In this document: piece by piece, positions 1-6,612 of the stretch
How positions within the stretch are numbered: the stretch's first letter is position 1
Layout: every line of letters begins with the position of its first letter
Program-made: the position numbers and the translations under genes
NCBI GenBank assembly: GCA_947625365.1
Contig: CANQNZ010000044.1
Span: 1-9,490 of the forward strand
DNA length: 9,490 nucleotides
From: an uncultured Bacilli bacterium
GTDB taxonomy: Bacteria > Bacillota_I > Bacilli_A > RF39 > UBA660
Reading direction: 5' to 3'
The notes under the pieces: model-generated
Told to the model about the DNA's origin: nothing
Database searches by the model: none
What the model saw: the letters and a program-made list of their open reading frames with translations, nothing else

Positions 1-1046
1 CCTTTGTTAAAATCGACTACTTTATCATCACCAACATTAATTGTTCCTGACATATAAGTATCACTACCGTTATAAACACCATTTTCCATAGCTGCCATAA
101 ATGAAAAGACTTTCATGGTACTTCCTGGTTCATAAGCATAGGAAACTAAAGGACTTATATAACTTTGAATATTTTCTAGAGTATTTAAATTAAAAGTAGG
201 ATTAGAAGCAGTAGCTACAATAGCTCCTGTTTTAGCATCAGCTACGGTCATTGTTAGCCATTCTGCTTGATAATTTTTCATAAGTTCATTGATAGAATTT
301 TCAAGTAATATTTGAATATTATTATCAATTGTTAAATAGATATCCTTACCAGATACCGGTTCTTCGATTATAGGATGAGTATTAGGCATTTGATAACCGT
401 TAATATCTTTTTGATACTCTGTATAGCCATCTTTACCCTTTAAAATATCATTATAATATTCTTCTATGCCCATTTCCCCTTTTATTTCTCCATCTTCATC
501 AGCTTTGGCATAACCTATAATATATGGGGCAAAAGCTCCCATTTTATAATATCTTTTAGTTGATGAAATAAAACTAATACCTGGCAGTTCTAATTGCTCT
601 ATTTGACTTTTTAAAAGTTCAGTTATTCCTCTTCCTCCTGGACCAAGTTCTACTTGATAAACATCTTTATTTAATAGTTCTAATATTTGCTCTTTACTCA
701 TATTAATCAAAGGTGCTAAGGCTTCTGCTGTTTTTTCTTTATCTACAACGTGTTGAGGATTATTCTCATCCGTCGTTCTTTTTTCTGATAAGTAAGCTAT
801 AACTGTATAAGAGTTTACACTTTGCGCTAAGATTTCTCCATTAGTATCATAAATTGTCCCTCTTGTAGCATATAAAGTTTCCTTAGCTGTATTACGATTA
901 TTAGCAAAAGTCGTTAAATTAATTCCATCGACTTTTTTACTAGTTGCTATATATACAGCCCGATAAATGATTAAAATAAATAAAAGAACAATACCTAAAA
1001 TAAAAAACTTATTTATTTTAATTGTATTGTTCTTTTTTCTTTTCAT
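1..1046 (-). CDS. Class B penicillin-binding protein (septal PBP2B/FtsI type), 3' end outside window
   Basis: Transpeptidase that cross-links septal peptidoglycan outside the membrane. Only the first 348 residues are in the window; no stop is reached. Seen: a basic N-terminus, one membrane anchor at about residues 13-32, then the class B dimerisation domain starting with RGTIYDTNG (62-70), the IGYAKADEDGEIKGEMGIE stretch near 177-195, TIDNNIQ (239-245), and the start of the transpeptidase domain with the active-site SxxK motif S309-T-M-K312 in EPGSTMK. The SxN and KTG motifs and any PASTA domain would lie beyond the left edge. The ATG at 1046 follows AAAGGAG with a 6-base gap and lies 18 bases after the ftsL-like gene. 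Position directly after ftsL in the dcw cluster favours PBP2B/FtsI; SpoVD is the alternative, and the missing C-terminus prevents a firm choice. Confidence 0.93.
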   Translation of the reverse strand, partial: MKRKKNNTIKINKFFILGIVLLFILIIYRAVYIATSKKVDGINLTTFANNRNTAKETLYATRGTIYDTNGEILAQSVNSYTVIAYLSEKRTTDENNPQHVVDKEKTAEALAPLINMSKEQILELLNKDVYQVELGPGGRGITELLKSQIEQLELPGISFISSTKRYYKMGAFAPYIIGYAKADEDGEIKGEMGIEEYYNDILKGKDGYTEYQKDINGYQMPNTHPIIEEPVSGKDIYLTIDNNIQILLENSINELMKNYQAEWLTMTVADAKTGAIVATASNPTFNLNTLENIQSYISPLVSYAYEPGSTMKVFSFMAAMENGVYNGSDTYMSGTINVGDDKVVDFNK

Positions 1047-1064
1047 ATGTATCTCCTTTGAAAG

Positions 1065-1361
1065 CTAATCAGTAATCACTTTAATATTATCATTATTATA
1101 TGACAAACCTTGTTCAGTTGCAACTTGTTGTAATTTATCTAAAGAAGCAAGTTCATTTATTTTCATATTTAAGCTTTCATTAATCCCAGTTTGAGTTTCA
1201 ATTTTCTCTTTAACTTGTTCTAACTCAATATTAGTTTGGGAAAGCATAGCTTTAGTAAAAACACTTATTAAAGGGGTTGCTATAAGTAAAAGACCAAAAA
1301 GAAAATAAATAATCTTTTCTCCTTTAAATAATTTAATTTTTTTACCCTTAGCTTTGCTCAT
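1065..1361 (-). CDS. ftsL: FtsL-like cell division protein
   Basis: Small bitopic division protein, 98 residues. A lysine-rich cytoplasmic N-terminus (about 1-16) is followed by one membrane segment (about 17-36) and an extracytoplasmic region rich in Glu, Gln, Leu and Ile that looks like a coiled coil (about 43-80). This is the FtsL/DivIC layout: such proteins pair through the coiled coil and link the early divisome to the septal PBP. Sequence alone is poorly conserved in this family, so the name rests on length, topology and position between rsmH and the PBP gene. It starts 3 bases after the rsmH stop; its ribosome binding site AAAGGGTG lies in the last rsmH codons, so the two are probably translationally coupled. 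Confidence 0.82.
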   Translation of the reverse strand: MSKAKGKKIKLFKGEKIIYFLFGLLLIATPLISVFTKAMLSQTNIELEQVKEKIETQTGINESLNMKINELASLDKLQQVATEQGLSYNNDNIKVITD

Positions 1362-1364
1362 ATT

Positions 1365-2288
1365 CTACACCCTTTCAATAACTCTTAATTTAGCACTTTT
1401 ACTACGTGAATTTGCTTCTAATTCTTCATTTGTTGGTAATATTGGTTTTTTATTAATTATTTTAATTAATGGTTTATAATCATCTGGTATTTGAGGTAAA
1501 CCTTTAACTAAATCATTAACTTCACTATAATCTTTAAACATTCTTTTTACTATTCTATCCTCTAAAGAATGAAAAGTAATAACACATATCCTTCCTCCTG
1601 GTTTCAACATAGAAATAGCATCTGGTAACACTTCTTTTAAAGCAGTAAGCTCACCATTAACTTCTATCCTTATAGCTTGAAAAATTTTTCTTTCTGGATG
1701 GTTTTTATAAAAGTAATTAGCTCCTACTGCCTGTTTAATAAGTTCAACTAGTTGCAAAGTAGTAGATATTTTTTTACTTTTTCGTTCTTCGATGATTTTT
1801 TTAGCTATTGCTTTAGATAATTTTTCTTCCCCATAAGAGAAAAATATTTTTTCTAAGTCTTCTGGCAAATAGTTATTAACTACATCATAGGCTGTTAGCT
1901 TTTGACTTTGGTCCATGCGCATGTCTAATTGAGCATCACTCATAAAACTAAAGCCGCGCTTTTCATTATCAATCTGTGGACTAGAAAACCCTAAATCAAA
2001 TATTATACCATCTACTAATTTAACATTTTCTTTTTCAAGCACTTTTTTCATATGTTTAAAATTAGAATGAAAGATTTTGTAATTTTTGCCGATTTCTGAT
2101 AATACTTTATCAGAATGTTTAATTGCTTCTATATCAGCATCAAAGGCGAATAAGAAGCCCCTTTTTATTTTTTTTAATATTTCTTTACTATGTCCTGCAT
2201 ATCCCATTGTGGCATCGATATATAGGCCATCTTCTTTAATATTTAAATTTTCAATTGTCTCTTTTAATAGAACGCTATAATGTAACAT
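1365..2288 (-). CDS. rsmH: 16S rRNA (cytosine(1402)-N(4))-methyltransferase RsmH (MraW)
   Basis: SAM-dependent enzyme that methylates N4 of C1402 in the 16S rRNA decoding centre. At 307 residues it has the usual family length. Visible motifs: the SAM-binding DATMGYAGHS (25-34; the family usually has a Gly-rich GGAGHS here), DLGFSSPQID (98-107), RGFSF (111-115), LDMRMD (121-126), ITFHSLEDR (237-245), and the C-terminal RSKSAKLRVIER. Its ATG shares one base with the mraZ stop (TAATG), typical of translational coupling and of the conserved mraZ-rsmH pair. It should be transcribed from the mraZ promoter. Confidence 0.98.
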   Translation of the reverse strand: MLHYSVLLKETIENLNIKEDGLYIDATMGYAGHSKEILKKIKRGFLFAFDADIEAIKHSDKVLSEIGKNYKIFHSNFKHMKKVLEKENVKLVDGIIFDLGFSSPQIDNEKRGFSFMSDAQLDMRMDQSQKLTAYDVVNNYLPEDLEKIFFSYGEEKLSKAIAKKIIEERKSKKISTTLQLVELIKQAVGANYFYKNHPERKIFQAIRIEVNGELTALKEVLPDAISMLKPGGRICVITFHSLEDRIVKRMFKDYSEVNDLVKGLPQIPDDYKPLIKIINKKPILPTNEELEANSRSKSAKLRVIERV

Positions 2289-2722
2289 TATAAATCAACT
2301 TCCATAAAAAGATTTTCTGCAATGTCTTCCAATTTCTCCGCATTAACATTTAAAAATTCATCCCAAGAAGCTTTATCCCAAATTTCTATTCTATCGTTGG
2401 CGCCGATTATAACGCATTCTTTAGTTAAACCGGCGTGACCAACGAGTGGGGAGGCTATGTTAATGCGACCTTGACGGTCGACTTCAATTAAAGCAGCACC
2501 AGAAAAGAAGGACCTAATAAAGATACGAGCATCTTTTTTTGTAAATGGTAAAGTGTTTAACTTTTTAACTATTTTATCCCAGTCTTCTTGGGAATAAATG
2601 TATAAACACTTTTCAATTCCACGGGTTATGATAAATTTATTCCCTAAAGTTTCGCGAAACTTGGCAGGTATTATCAAACGGCCTTTTTCATCAATATTAT
2701 GATGATATTCACCCATGAACAT
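2288..2722 (-). CDS. mraZ: Transcriptional regulator MraZ
   Basis: DNA-binding regulator of the dcw operon, 144 residues. It begins MFMGEYHHNIDEKGRL, nearly the family consensus, and contains the two AbrB-like half domains, each marked by a DxxxR motif: D11-R15 (DEKGR, followed by LIIPAKFR) and D82-R86 (DRQGR, followed by INIAS). MraZ proteins assemble into a ring that binds direct repeats upstream of their own gene. The chosen ATG lies 6 bases after a GGGGG core; the ATG two codons later is also possible. It is the first gene of the operon, and three GTGG repeats lie just upstream, so autoregulation is likely. Confidence 0.98.
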   Translation of the reverse strand: MFMGEYHHNIDEKGRLIIPAKFRETLGNKFIITRGIEKCLYIYSQEDWDKIVKKLNTLPFTKKDARIFIRSFFSGAALIEVDRQGRINIASPLVGHAGLTKECVIIGANDRIEIWDKASWDEFLNVNAEKLEDIAENLFMEVDL

Positions 2723-2731
2723 TTAAATCCC

Positions 2732-2755
2732 CCACTTTCTTCCACAATGTACCAC
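2732..2755 (-). promoter_or_regulatory. MraZ operator: three GTGG direct repeats at 10-bp period
   Basis: On the minus strand GTGG occurs at 2755-2752, 2745-2742 and 2735-2732, an exact 10-bp period that puts the boxes on one face of the helix. The last unit reads AAAGTGGGG, fitting the AAAGTGKNN box described for Mollicutes MraZ; the 10-bp period is also that of the E. coli TGGGN boxes. The array lies just downstream of the predicted transcription start, so binding would block early transcription. The last box overlaps the Shine-Dalgarno sequence of mraZ. Binding itself is inferred from family knowledge. Confidence 0.85.
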
Positions 2756-2766
2756 TGCTTAACTAA

Positions 2767-2795
2767 ATAATACCCTAAACTAGCAATTTTGTAAA
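2767..2795 (-). promoter_or_regulatory. Promoter of the mraZ-rsmH-ftsL-pbp operon
   Basis: Minus-strand TTTACA (2795-2790), a 17-base spacer, then TATTAT (2772-2767), a good sigma-A type match. Transcription should begin near 2760, giving a leader of about 38 bases that contains the three MraZ boxes. Confidence 0.75.
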
Positions 2796-2827
2796 TAAAC
2801 TTTAATTTTTTTTTCATAATTTTTCAA

Positions 2828-2851
2828 TATTTGACATTTTTTTGTCAAATA
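2828..2851 (-). repeat. Inverted repeat between the unknown gene and the mraZ promoter
   Basis: TATTTGACA and TGTCAAATA form a perfect 9-bp inverted repeat around a 6-base homopolymer spacer. It directly follows the U-tract of the upstream terminator and ends about 33 bases before the mraZ -35 box. No T-tract follows it on either strand, so it is not a classic terminator itself. It could be a backup hairpin that protects or extends the 3' end, or a protein operator. Strand is nominal. Confidence 0.6.
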
Positions 2852-2878
2852 AAAAACTTAAGCTTGCTTGCCTAAGTT
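2851..2878 (-). terminator. Intrinsic terminator of the 335-residue unknown gene
   Basis: Minus-strand stem AACTTAGGC (2878-2870) pairs with GCTTAAGTT (2863-2855) over 9 bp with one G-U, around a 6-base loop, followed by a U-tract (2856-2851). The stem includes the last codons and the TAA stop of the gene. This separates it from the mraZ operon. Confidence 0.82.
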
Positions 2879-3865
2879 ATTACTGTTTAAAACTAATGCA
2901 TAATTTAATTGGTCTTCATCTAATCCTGTATTTTCTAAAGTGTCTTTATAATATTTTTCATAAGTTAATGACATTAATTCATTAATAGCTTTTTGATGTT
3001 CTTCTAAATCAGCATATTCTCCAAAAGTAGCATTTTGAGTTTTTAAAAATTCTTTTTGCTTTGCAAATAACTTTTTCGTATTTTCTAATAAAGATAATTT
3101 TTTATTTAAATATAAAATCTGACAACGTATATCTCTATGTTTGATATATGGAACATTAGGATGAAGAGCTTTATTTAAAAATTCGTTTGCAGTTTTAGGA
3201 ACACATGAAGTATCAAAGGCTAAATCATTAACAGTTACTTCTTTGTCAATTATTTGATTTTTACTTAATTTGTAGTAAATAATCATTTTAGCTTGACTTA
3301 AATTATAACAATAAGCATCTTCATTTTCAGGGCAAAAATCAAACTCAAAATGCCCATCAGAAATAATACCTACTCCTTCACTACCCGTAACAAAGCAATC
3401 CCCCTCAATATCAAGATTTTCACTAGGTAATAAGTTAAAATATCTAAAGTTTTCTAAAAGATAATGCAAATTTTCTTGATACTTAACCATATCTGATTTA
3501 TGATTTTTTAGATAATTTAAAAAGTCAATAATATTTTCTATTTGGCTCTTATTCATAAATAATATAAGATTTTTTAAAATGCCATATTCATCTAATAATT
3601 CTAGTAATTCTAGATTTTTTATTTGCATTAAAATATCCATGTGAACATCACTAATTAAAGCTAGCTGCTTTTTATGAATAAAATCTTGAACTTTAGTTGA
3701 TATATTGCTAGATTTAGCTTGTAAGTATTTATAAAACCAAGCTTTATTAACCTTATCTTTCATTTGATTAATTGTTTCTAAAACTGAAATTAAATTAAAT
3801 AGGTCAACTTCTTCTTCATTTAGCATAGTTACTATATCATAAGCAGCTTTAGTATTTATTAACAT
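2858..3865 (-). CDS. Protein of unknown function (335 residues) between recO and mraZ
   Basis: I do not recognise this protein. It has no signal peptide and no membrane segment, so it is probably cytoplasmic. Residues 1-145 look almost wholly helical and leucine/isoleucine-rich; residues about 151-200 form a different, probable beta-strand block rich in Gly, Asp and aromatic residues (GDCFVTGSEGVGIISDGHF); the rest is again helical and charged. Five cysteines (157, 178, 186, 221, 248) do not form a clear zinc-binding CxxC pattern. The coding frame is convincing: it is long, has base use like its neighbours, and starts with ATG after the strong ribosome binding site AAGGAGG with a well-placed gap. 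It is monocistronic, with its own promoter and terminator. It is not part of the usual era-recO or dcw gene order. Confidence 0.85.
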   Translation of the reverse strand: MLINTKAAYDIVTMLNEEEVDLFNLISVLETINQMKDKVNKAWFYKYLQAKSSNISTKVQDFIHKKQLALISDVHMDILMQIKNLELLELLDEYGILKNLILFMNKSQIENIIDFLNYLKNHKSDMVKYQENLHYLLENFRYFNLLPSENLDIEGDCFVTGSEGVGIISDGHFEFDFCPENEDAYCYNLSQAKMIIYYKLSKNQIIDKEVTVNDLAFDTSCVPKTANEFLNKALHPNVPYIKHRDIRCQILYLNKKLSLLENTKKLFAKQKEFLKTQNATFGEYADLEEHQKAINELMSLTYEKYYKDTLENTGLDEDQLNYALVLNSNNLGKQA

Positions 3866-3891
3866 AATTTTCCTCCTTATTAATTGATATT

Positions 3892-3920
3892 ATTCTATAT
3901 CATAAAATAAATTATAGCAA
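3892..3920 (-). promoter_or_regulatory. Promoter(s) of the 335-residue unknown gene
   Basis: Two overlapping minus-strand candidates lie in the 65-base gap after recO. One is a perfect extended -10, TGCTATAAT (3919-3911), with only a weak -35. The other is TTGCTA (3920-3915), a 17-base spacer and TAGAAT (3897-3892). The first looks stronger. Either gives a short leader before the strong ribosome binding site. Confidence 0.6.
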
Positions 3921-3921
3921 G

Positions 3922-3943
3922 AAAAAATGCTTAACTAGCATCT
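3922..3943 (-). terminator. Weak intrinsic terminator at the end of recO
   Basis: Minus-strand AGATGCT (3943-3937) pairs with AGCATTT (3931-3925) with one G-U, around a 5-base loop, followed by six U (3927-3922). The loop and arm include the recO TAA stop. The stem is short and AT-rich, so termination may be incomplete. Confidence 0.55.
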
Positions 3944-4671
3944 AATTCTTTTATTTTAAGAAGGAAATCTTTGCTTTTTAAATAAAGGCCTGTATATCGG
4001 TCATAATAACGATTTAAAAAGTCATTAATTTCTCTTTTGGTTTCTTCTTTTATTTTTAAATCAGTTATATTTTTTATATCTACAAAATAATACATACGTA
4101 ACATTTTTATTGTATTAGGTTTAACAATAAATTGATTAGTTAAACAATTTTTACAAACATAACCTCCAATATCCCCATCGATAGTCACTATATCATGCGT
4201 ACTTCCACATTTATTACAAGAATTTAAATTTAGAGAAACTCCTAGATAATCTAACATTTTTATCTCTAAGATATTAGTTAAAATCGCGGGGTCTAAACCT
4301 TGATTAAGTTTTAATATGGTATTAATAAAGATATTATAAACACTAGGATTAAACTCTTGTTTAACTACTTGCATAACAAGTTCGGTAAGATAAGTAGTAT
4401 AACTAATTAAAGTTAAATCCGTCTTTATATTACTTAAATCATCAATAATATCTACACTTAATAATGAAGATAGTCTATCTTCTTTATAGTTTATGTGAAA
4501 TTTTCCATAATTAAATCGAGTAGTTACAGCGCGCAAAGGGCTTTTAAGACTTTTTGCTCCTTTCGCAATCATGCCAACAATTCCATATTCCTGAGTATAA
4601 ACATTTATAATTTTACTTGTTTCTTTATAAGGAATTTCTTTAACTATAAAGCCTTCCACCATCTTTTGCAT
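3931..4671 (-). CDS. recO: DNA repair protein RecO
   Basis: Recombination mediator that works with RecF and RecR to load RecA onto SSB-coated DNA and also anneals single strands. At 246 residues it has the normal length. The N-terminal OB fold is seen in EGFIVKEIPYKETSKIINVYTQEYG (split here: EGFIVKE at 6-12, YKETSKI at 15-21), followed by GMIAKGAKS (33-41). The helical C-terminal domain carries a four-cysteine zinc site, C152-x2-C155 and C173-x2-C176. It is the third gene of the era-yqzL-recO unit, starting 18 bases after yqzL. The ATG at 4671 has only a weak ribosome binding site (GTGAAAG very close); the ATG three codons later is an alternative. Confidence 0.96.
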   Translation of the reverse strand: MQKMVEGFIVKEIPYKETSKIINVYTQEYGIVGMIAKGAKSLKSPLRAVTTRFNYGKFHINYKEDRLSSLLSVDIIDDLSNIKTDLTLISYTTYLTELVMQVVKQEFNPSVYNIFINTILKLNQGLDPAILTNILEIKMLDYLGVSLNLNSCNKCGSTHDIVTIDGDIGGYVCKNCLTNQFIVKPNTIKMLRMYYFVDIKNITDLKIKEETKREINDFLNRYYDRYTGLYLKSKDFLLKIKELDAS

Positions 4672-4689
4672 ACTTTCACTACTTCTTTT

Positions 4690-4770
4690 CTATTTGTTTT
4701 TTTTATATTCTAAATAATATTCAATTTTGCCAGTTTTTTTAAACATTTCCCAGGCTTCTTTTTTATTCAT
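4690..4770 (-). CDS. yqzL: YqzL-like microprotein (26 residues)
   Basis: A tiny protein, MNKKEAWEMFKKTGKIEYYL followed by EYKKNK, beginning with ATG at 4770 and ending in TAG. It keeps the pattern W-x2-F-x2-TG-x-I-x2-YL-x2-K that marks the YqzL family, and it sits exactly where yqzL sits in Bacillus subtilis, between era and recO. The family has no established function. This copy is shorter than the roughly 45-50 residues usual in Bacillus, lacking the acidic C-terminal tail. An AAAGGG (within GAGGAAAGGG) lies about 10 bases upstream of the start. The synteny plus motif makes the call fairly safe despite the size. Confidence 0.82.
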   Translation of the reverse strand: MNKKEAWEMFKKTGKIEYYLEYKKNK

Positions 4771-4794
4771 AATTAAACAACCCTTTCCTCTCTG

Positions 4795-4803
4795 TTTATA
4801 TCA
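4795..4803 (-). promoter_or_regulatory. Possible extended -10 promoter before yqzL-recO
   Basis: In the 52-base gap after era the minus strand has TGATATAAA (4803-4795), an extended -10 form, but no good -35 element. It might give extra transcription of yqzL-recO in addition to readthrough from era. No terminator was seen after era. Confidence 0.25.
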
Positions 4804-4822
4804 TGGGCTCTTTAATTAATTT

Positions 4823-5707
4823 TTATTCAAAATCTTTAAATCCTAATTCTTTAATATATCTTTCCTTATCTTTCCAATTAGGTATTACTTTAACAAATAA
4901 TTCTAAATAAACTTGTTTGCCTAAAAGGTCTTCAATGTCTTTACGGGCTTTAATTCCTATTGTTTTAAGCATTTGCCCATTTTTGCCAATAATAATCTTT
5001 TTTAATGACTCTCTATCGACAATAATATCTACAGCAATCTCAGCAATTTTGGAATTTTCTTTAAAAGACGTGGTAAGACAAGTTACACTATGAGGAACTT
5101 CTTCTTCTGTTAGCATAAGTATTTTTTCACGCACATATTCGCTAGCAATAAAACTTAAAGAATTACTTGTTAAATAGTCATCTTCAAAATATTTAGTATT
5201 ATCGTGTAAATATTTTAAAATTACTTCTATTAATCTATTAGTATTATCCTTCTTCAAAGCGGAAATAGGCACAATTTCCGCAAAGGGATATTCATCTTTA
5301 TATTCATTTATTTTATACATAATTTGTTCATTAGATATTTTATCTATTTTATTTAAAACTAAAATAACGGGAATATCTGTCTGTTTTAAAGTATTCATTA
5401 CATACTTGTCACCTTTACCTAAATATTCACTAGCATCAACTAAAAATAAAATAACATCTACATCTTTGGCTAAAGCCAGAGCCTGCTTATTTAATACTTT
5501 TCCTAGTTTATTTATTGGTTTATGTATGCCCGGGGTATCAACAAAAACAATTTGGGCATTTTTCGTATTGTAAACACCTTCAATTATATTTCGCGTAGTC
5601 TGAGGTTTATTAGAAGTTATAGCAATTTTAGCATTAATAAGCGAATTTAAAAGAGTACTTTTACCCACATTAGGTCGTCCTATTAAACTAACAAATCCAC
5701 TTTTCAT
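4823..5707 (-). CDS. era: GTPase Era
   Basis: Ribosome-assembly GTPase that binds the 3' end of 16S rRNA during 30S maturation. 294 residues, full length. GTPase motifs: G1 GRPNVGKS (10-17), G2 region KPQTTRN (34-40), G3 DTPG (57-60), G4 NKID (119-122) and G5 SAL (149-151). The C-terminal KH domain has its GxxG loop at 241-244 (IIGKNGQ). The start has AAGGTGA a few bases upstream. It heads the era-yqzL-recO unit with its own promoter. In many Bacillota cdd precedes era; here dgkA and a terminator do. Confidence 0.98.
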   Translation of the reverse strand: MKSGFVSLIGRPNVGKSTLLNSLINAKIAITSNKPQTTRNIIEGVYNTKNAQIVFVDTPGIHKPINKLGKVLNKQALALAKDVDVILFLVDASEYLGKGDKYVMNTLKQTDIPVILVLNKIDKISNEQIMYKINEYKDEYPFAEIVPISALKKDNTNRLIEVILKYLHDNTKYFEDDYLTSNSLSFIASEYVREKILMLTEEEVPHSVTCLTTSFKENSKIAEIAVDIIVDRESLKKIIIGKNGQMLKTIGIKARKDIEDLLGKQVYLELFVKVIPNWKDKERYIKELGFKDFE

Positions 5708-5731
5708 AACTTCACCTTCACTTCTTAAAAT

Positions 5732-5760
5732 ATTTTATCATAGTTTAATATTTTTGAAAA
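5732..5760 (-). promoter_or_regulatory. Promoter of era-yqzL-recO
   Basis: Minus-strand TTTTCA (5760-5755), 17-base spacer, then the extended -10 TGATAAAAT (5740-5732). It lies just after the dgkA terminator, giving a leader of roughly 20 bases. Confidence 0.65.
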
Positions 5761-5762
5761 TT

Positions 5763-5782
5763 AAAAAAAGACTTAAAGTCTT
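5763..5782 (-). terminator. Intrinsic terminator at the end of dgkA
   Basis: Minus-strand AAGAC (5782-5778) pairs with GTCTT (5772-5768) around a 5-base loop, followed by seven U (5769-5763). The stem begins inside the dgkA TAA stop. The stem is only 5 bp, so efficiency may be modest. Confidence 0.62.
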
Positions 5783-6185
5783 AAATTAAATGAAACAAAT
5801 GCATAATTTTTGGAACAAAAATAATTATACCAATCACTGCAGTTATCATTGAGAAAACAAAAGTCGCAGCCGAACCACAATCTTTGGCAATTTTAGCTAA
5901 AGGATTATATTCTAGAGTAATTAAATCAATAGTAGCTTCAATGGCAGTATTAATTAACTCGGATGCTAAAACTACTCCTAAAGCAATACATAATACAGCC
6001 CATTCCATATGACTAATTTTAAAAGCAAAACCCAAAATTATTCCTAAAACCGTAGCAATAAAATGAATTAATAAACTTTGCTCATTTTTATAAGCATATT
6101 TTAAACCATCTATGGAATATTTAAAACTTTTTAAAAATCTTTTAAAGCCTTTCTTTTTAATATCATTTCGGGATATTTGCGTCAT
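5781..6185 (-). CDS. dgkA: Diacylglycerol kinase family protein, probable undecaprenol kinase
   Basis: Small integral membrane kinase, 134 residues. In Gram-positive bacteria this family mainly phosphorylates undecaprenol, feeding the carrier lipid of wall synthesis. After a basic N-terminus (1-20) there are three membrane segments (about 38-55, 61-80 and 104-125). The family signature is clear: SELINTAIEATIDLIT (75-90) with the catalytic-type Glu at 76, then N79, E83 and D87, followed by NPLAKIAKDCGSAA (94-107). It overlaps ybeY by 23 bases; a good AGGAG about 10 bases upstream inside ybeY supports this start. Last gene of its unit, closed by a short terminator. Confidence 0.94.
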   Translation of the reverse strand: MTQISRNDIKKKGFKRFLKSFKYSIDGLKYAYKNEQSLLIHFIATVLGIILGFAFKISHMEWAVLCIALGVVLASELINTAIEATIDLITLEYNPLAKIAKDCGSAATFVFSMITAVIGIIIFVPKIMHLFHLI

Positions 6186-6612
6186 TTAAAATCAACTCCT
6201 GTAAATTAAACATAATTTTTTCTTCTTCTTTTTCCATATGATCATATCCTAAAAGATGTAACATACCATGAAGTGCTAAAAACGAAAGTTCTCTTTTTTC
6301 GCTATGCCCATATTCTTTAGCTTGCCTTATCATTGTTGGAATAGATATATATATTTCCCCTAATAGACGTTCACTATTATACATTATTTGGCCATTATCT
6401 TCAAATGCAAAAGAAATAACATCGGTGACTTTATCTATCTGACGATATTCTTTATTTATTTGGCGAATAAAATTATCATCACAAAAGGTTATTTCAAAAG
6501 TTACATTATCTACTTTAAGACGTTTAAGTCCGAGTTTTAAAACATCTATTAAATAATCATAATTAGAATACTTATATTCTTCATTTATTGTAATATTTAT
6601 CAAAATAACCAC
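6163..6612 (-). CDS. ybeY: Endoribonuclease YbeY
   Basis: Metal-dependent RNase family protein involved in 16S rRNA 3'-end maturation and ribosome quality control. The zinc signature HGMLHLLGYDH gives the three histidines H115, H119 and H125 (numbered from the GTG start). The conserved TDVISF (63-68) and LLGEIYIS (83-90) blocks are also present. No in-frame ATG exists near the start: GTG at 6612 gives 149 residues, while TTG at 6603 gives 146 and shares TTGA with the vanZ-like stop, a pattern typical of coupled starts. AGGGTGG lies 5-6 bases before that TTG. Either start is possible. The gene overlaps dgkA downstream and lies two genes before era, as in related genomes. Confidence 0.95.
   Translation of the reverse strand: MVILINITINEEYKYSNYDYLIDVLKLGLKRLKVDNVTFEITFCDDNFIRQINKEYRQIDKVTDVISFAFEDNGQIMYNSERLLGEIYISIPTMIRQAKEYGHSEKRELSFLALHGMLHLLGYDHMEKEEEKIMFNLQELILNDANIPK

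Noticed and set aside
2086..2280. Plus-strand open frame of 64 residues inside rsmH
   Set aside because: Opposite strand of a certain gene, no ribosome binding site, low-complexity hydrophobic translation typical of antisense AT-rich sequence.
2831..2848. TTGACA on both strands as a -35 box
   Set aside because: No -10 element at a suitable distance on either strand; it is part of the inverted repeat.
4495..4713. Plus-strand open frame of 72 residues across recO and yqzL
   Set aside because: Shadow of recO; Phe-rich translation and no support from motif or start site.
6163..6602. Mollicutes genetic code with TGA as Trp
   Set aside because: The two TGA stops (vanZ-like, ybeY) are followed closely by TAA, so they alone do not decide, but every gene is full length without internal TGA and uses TGG for Trp.
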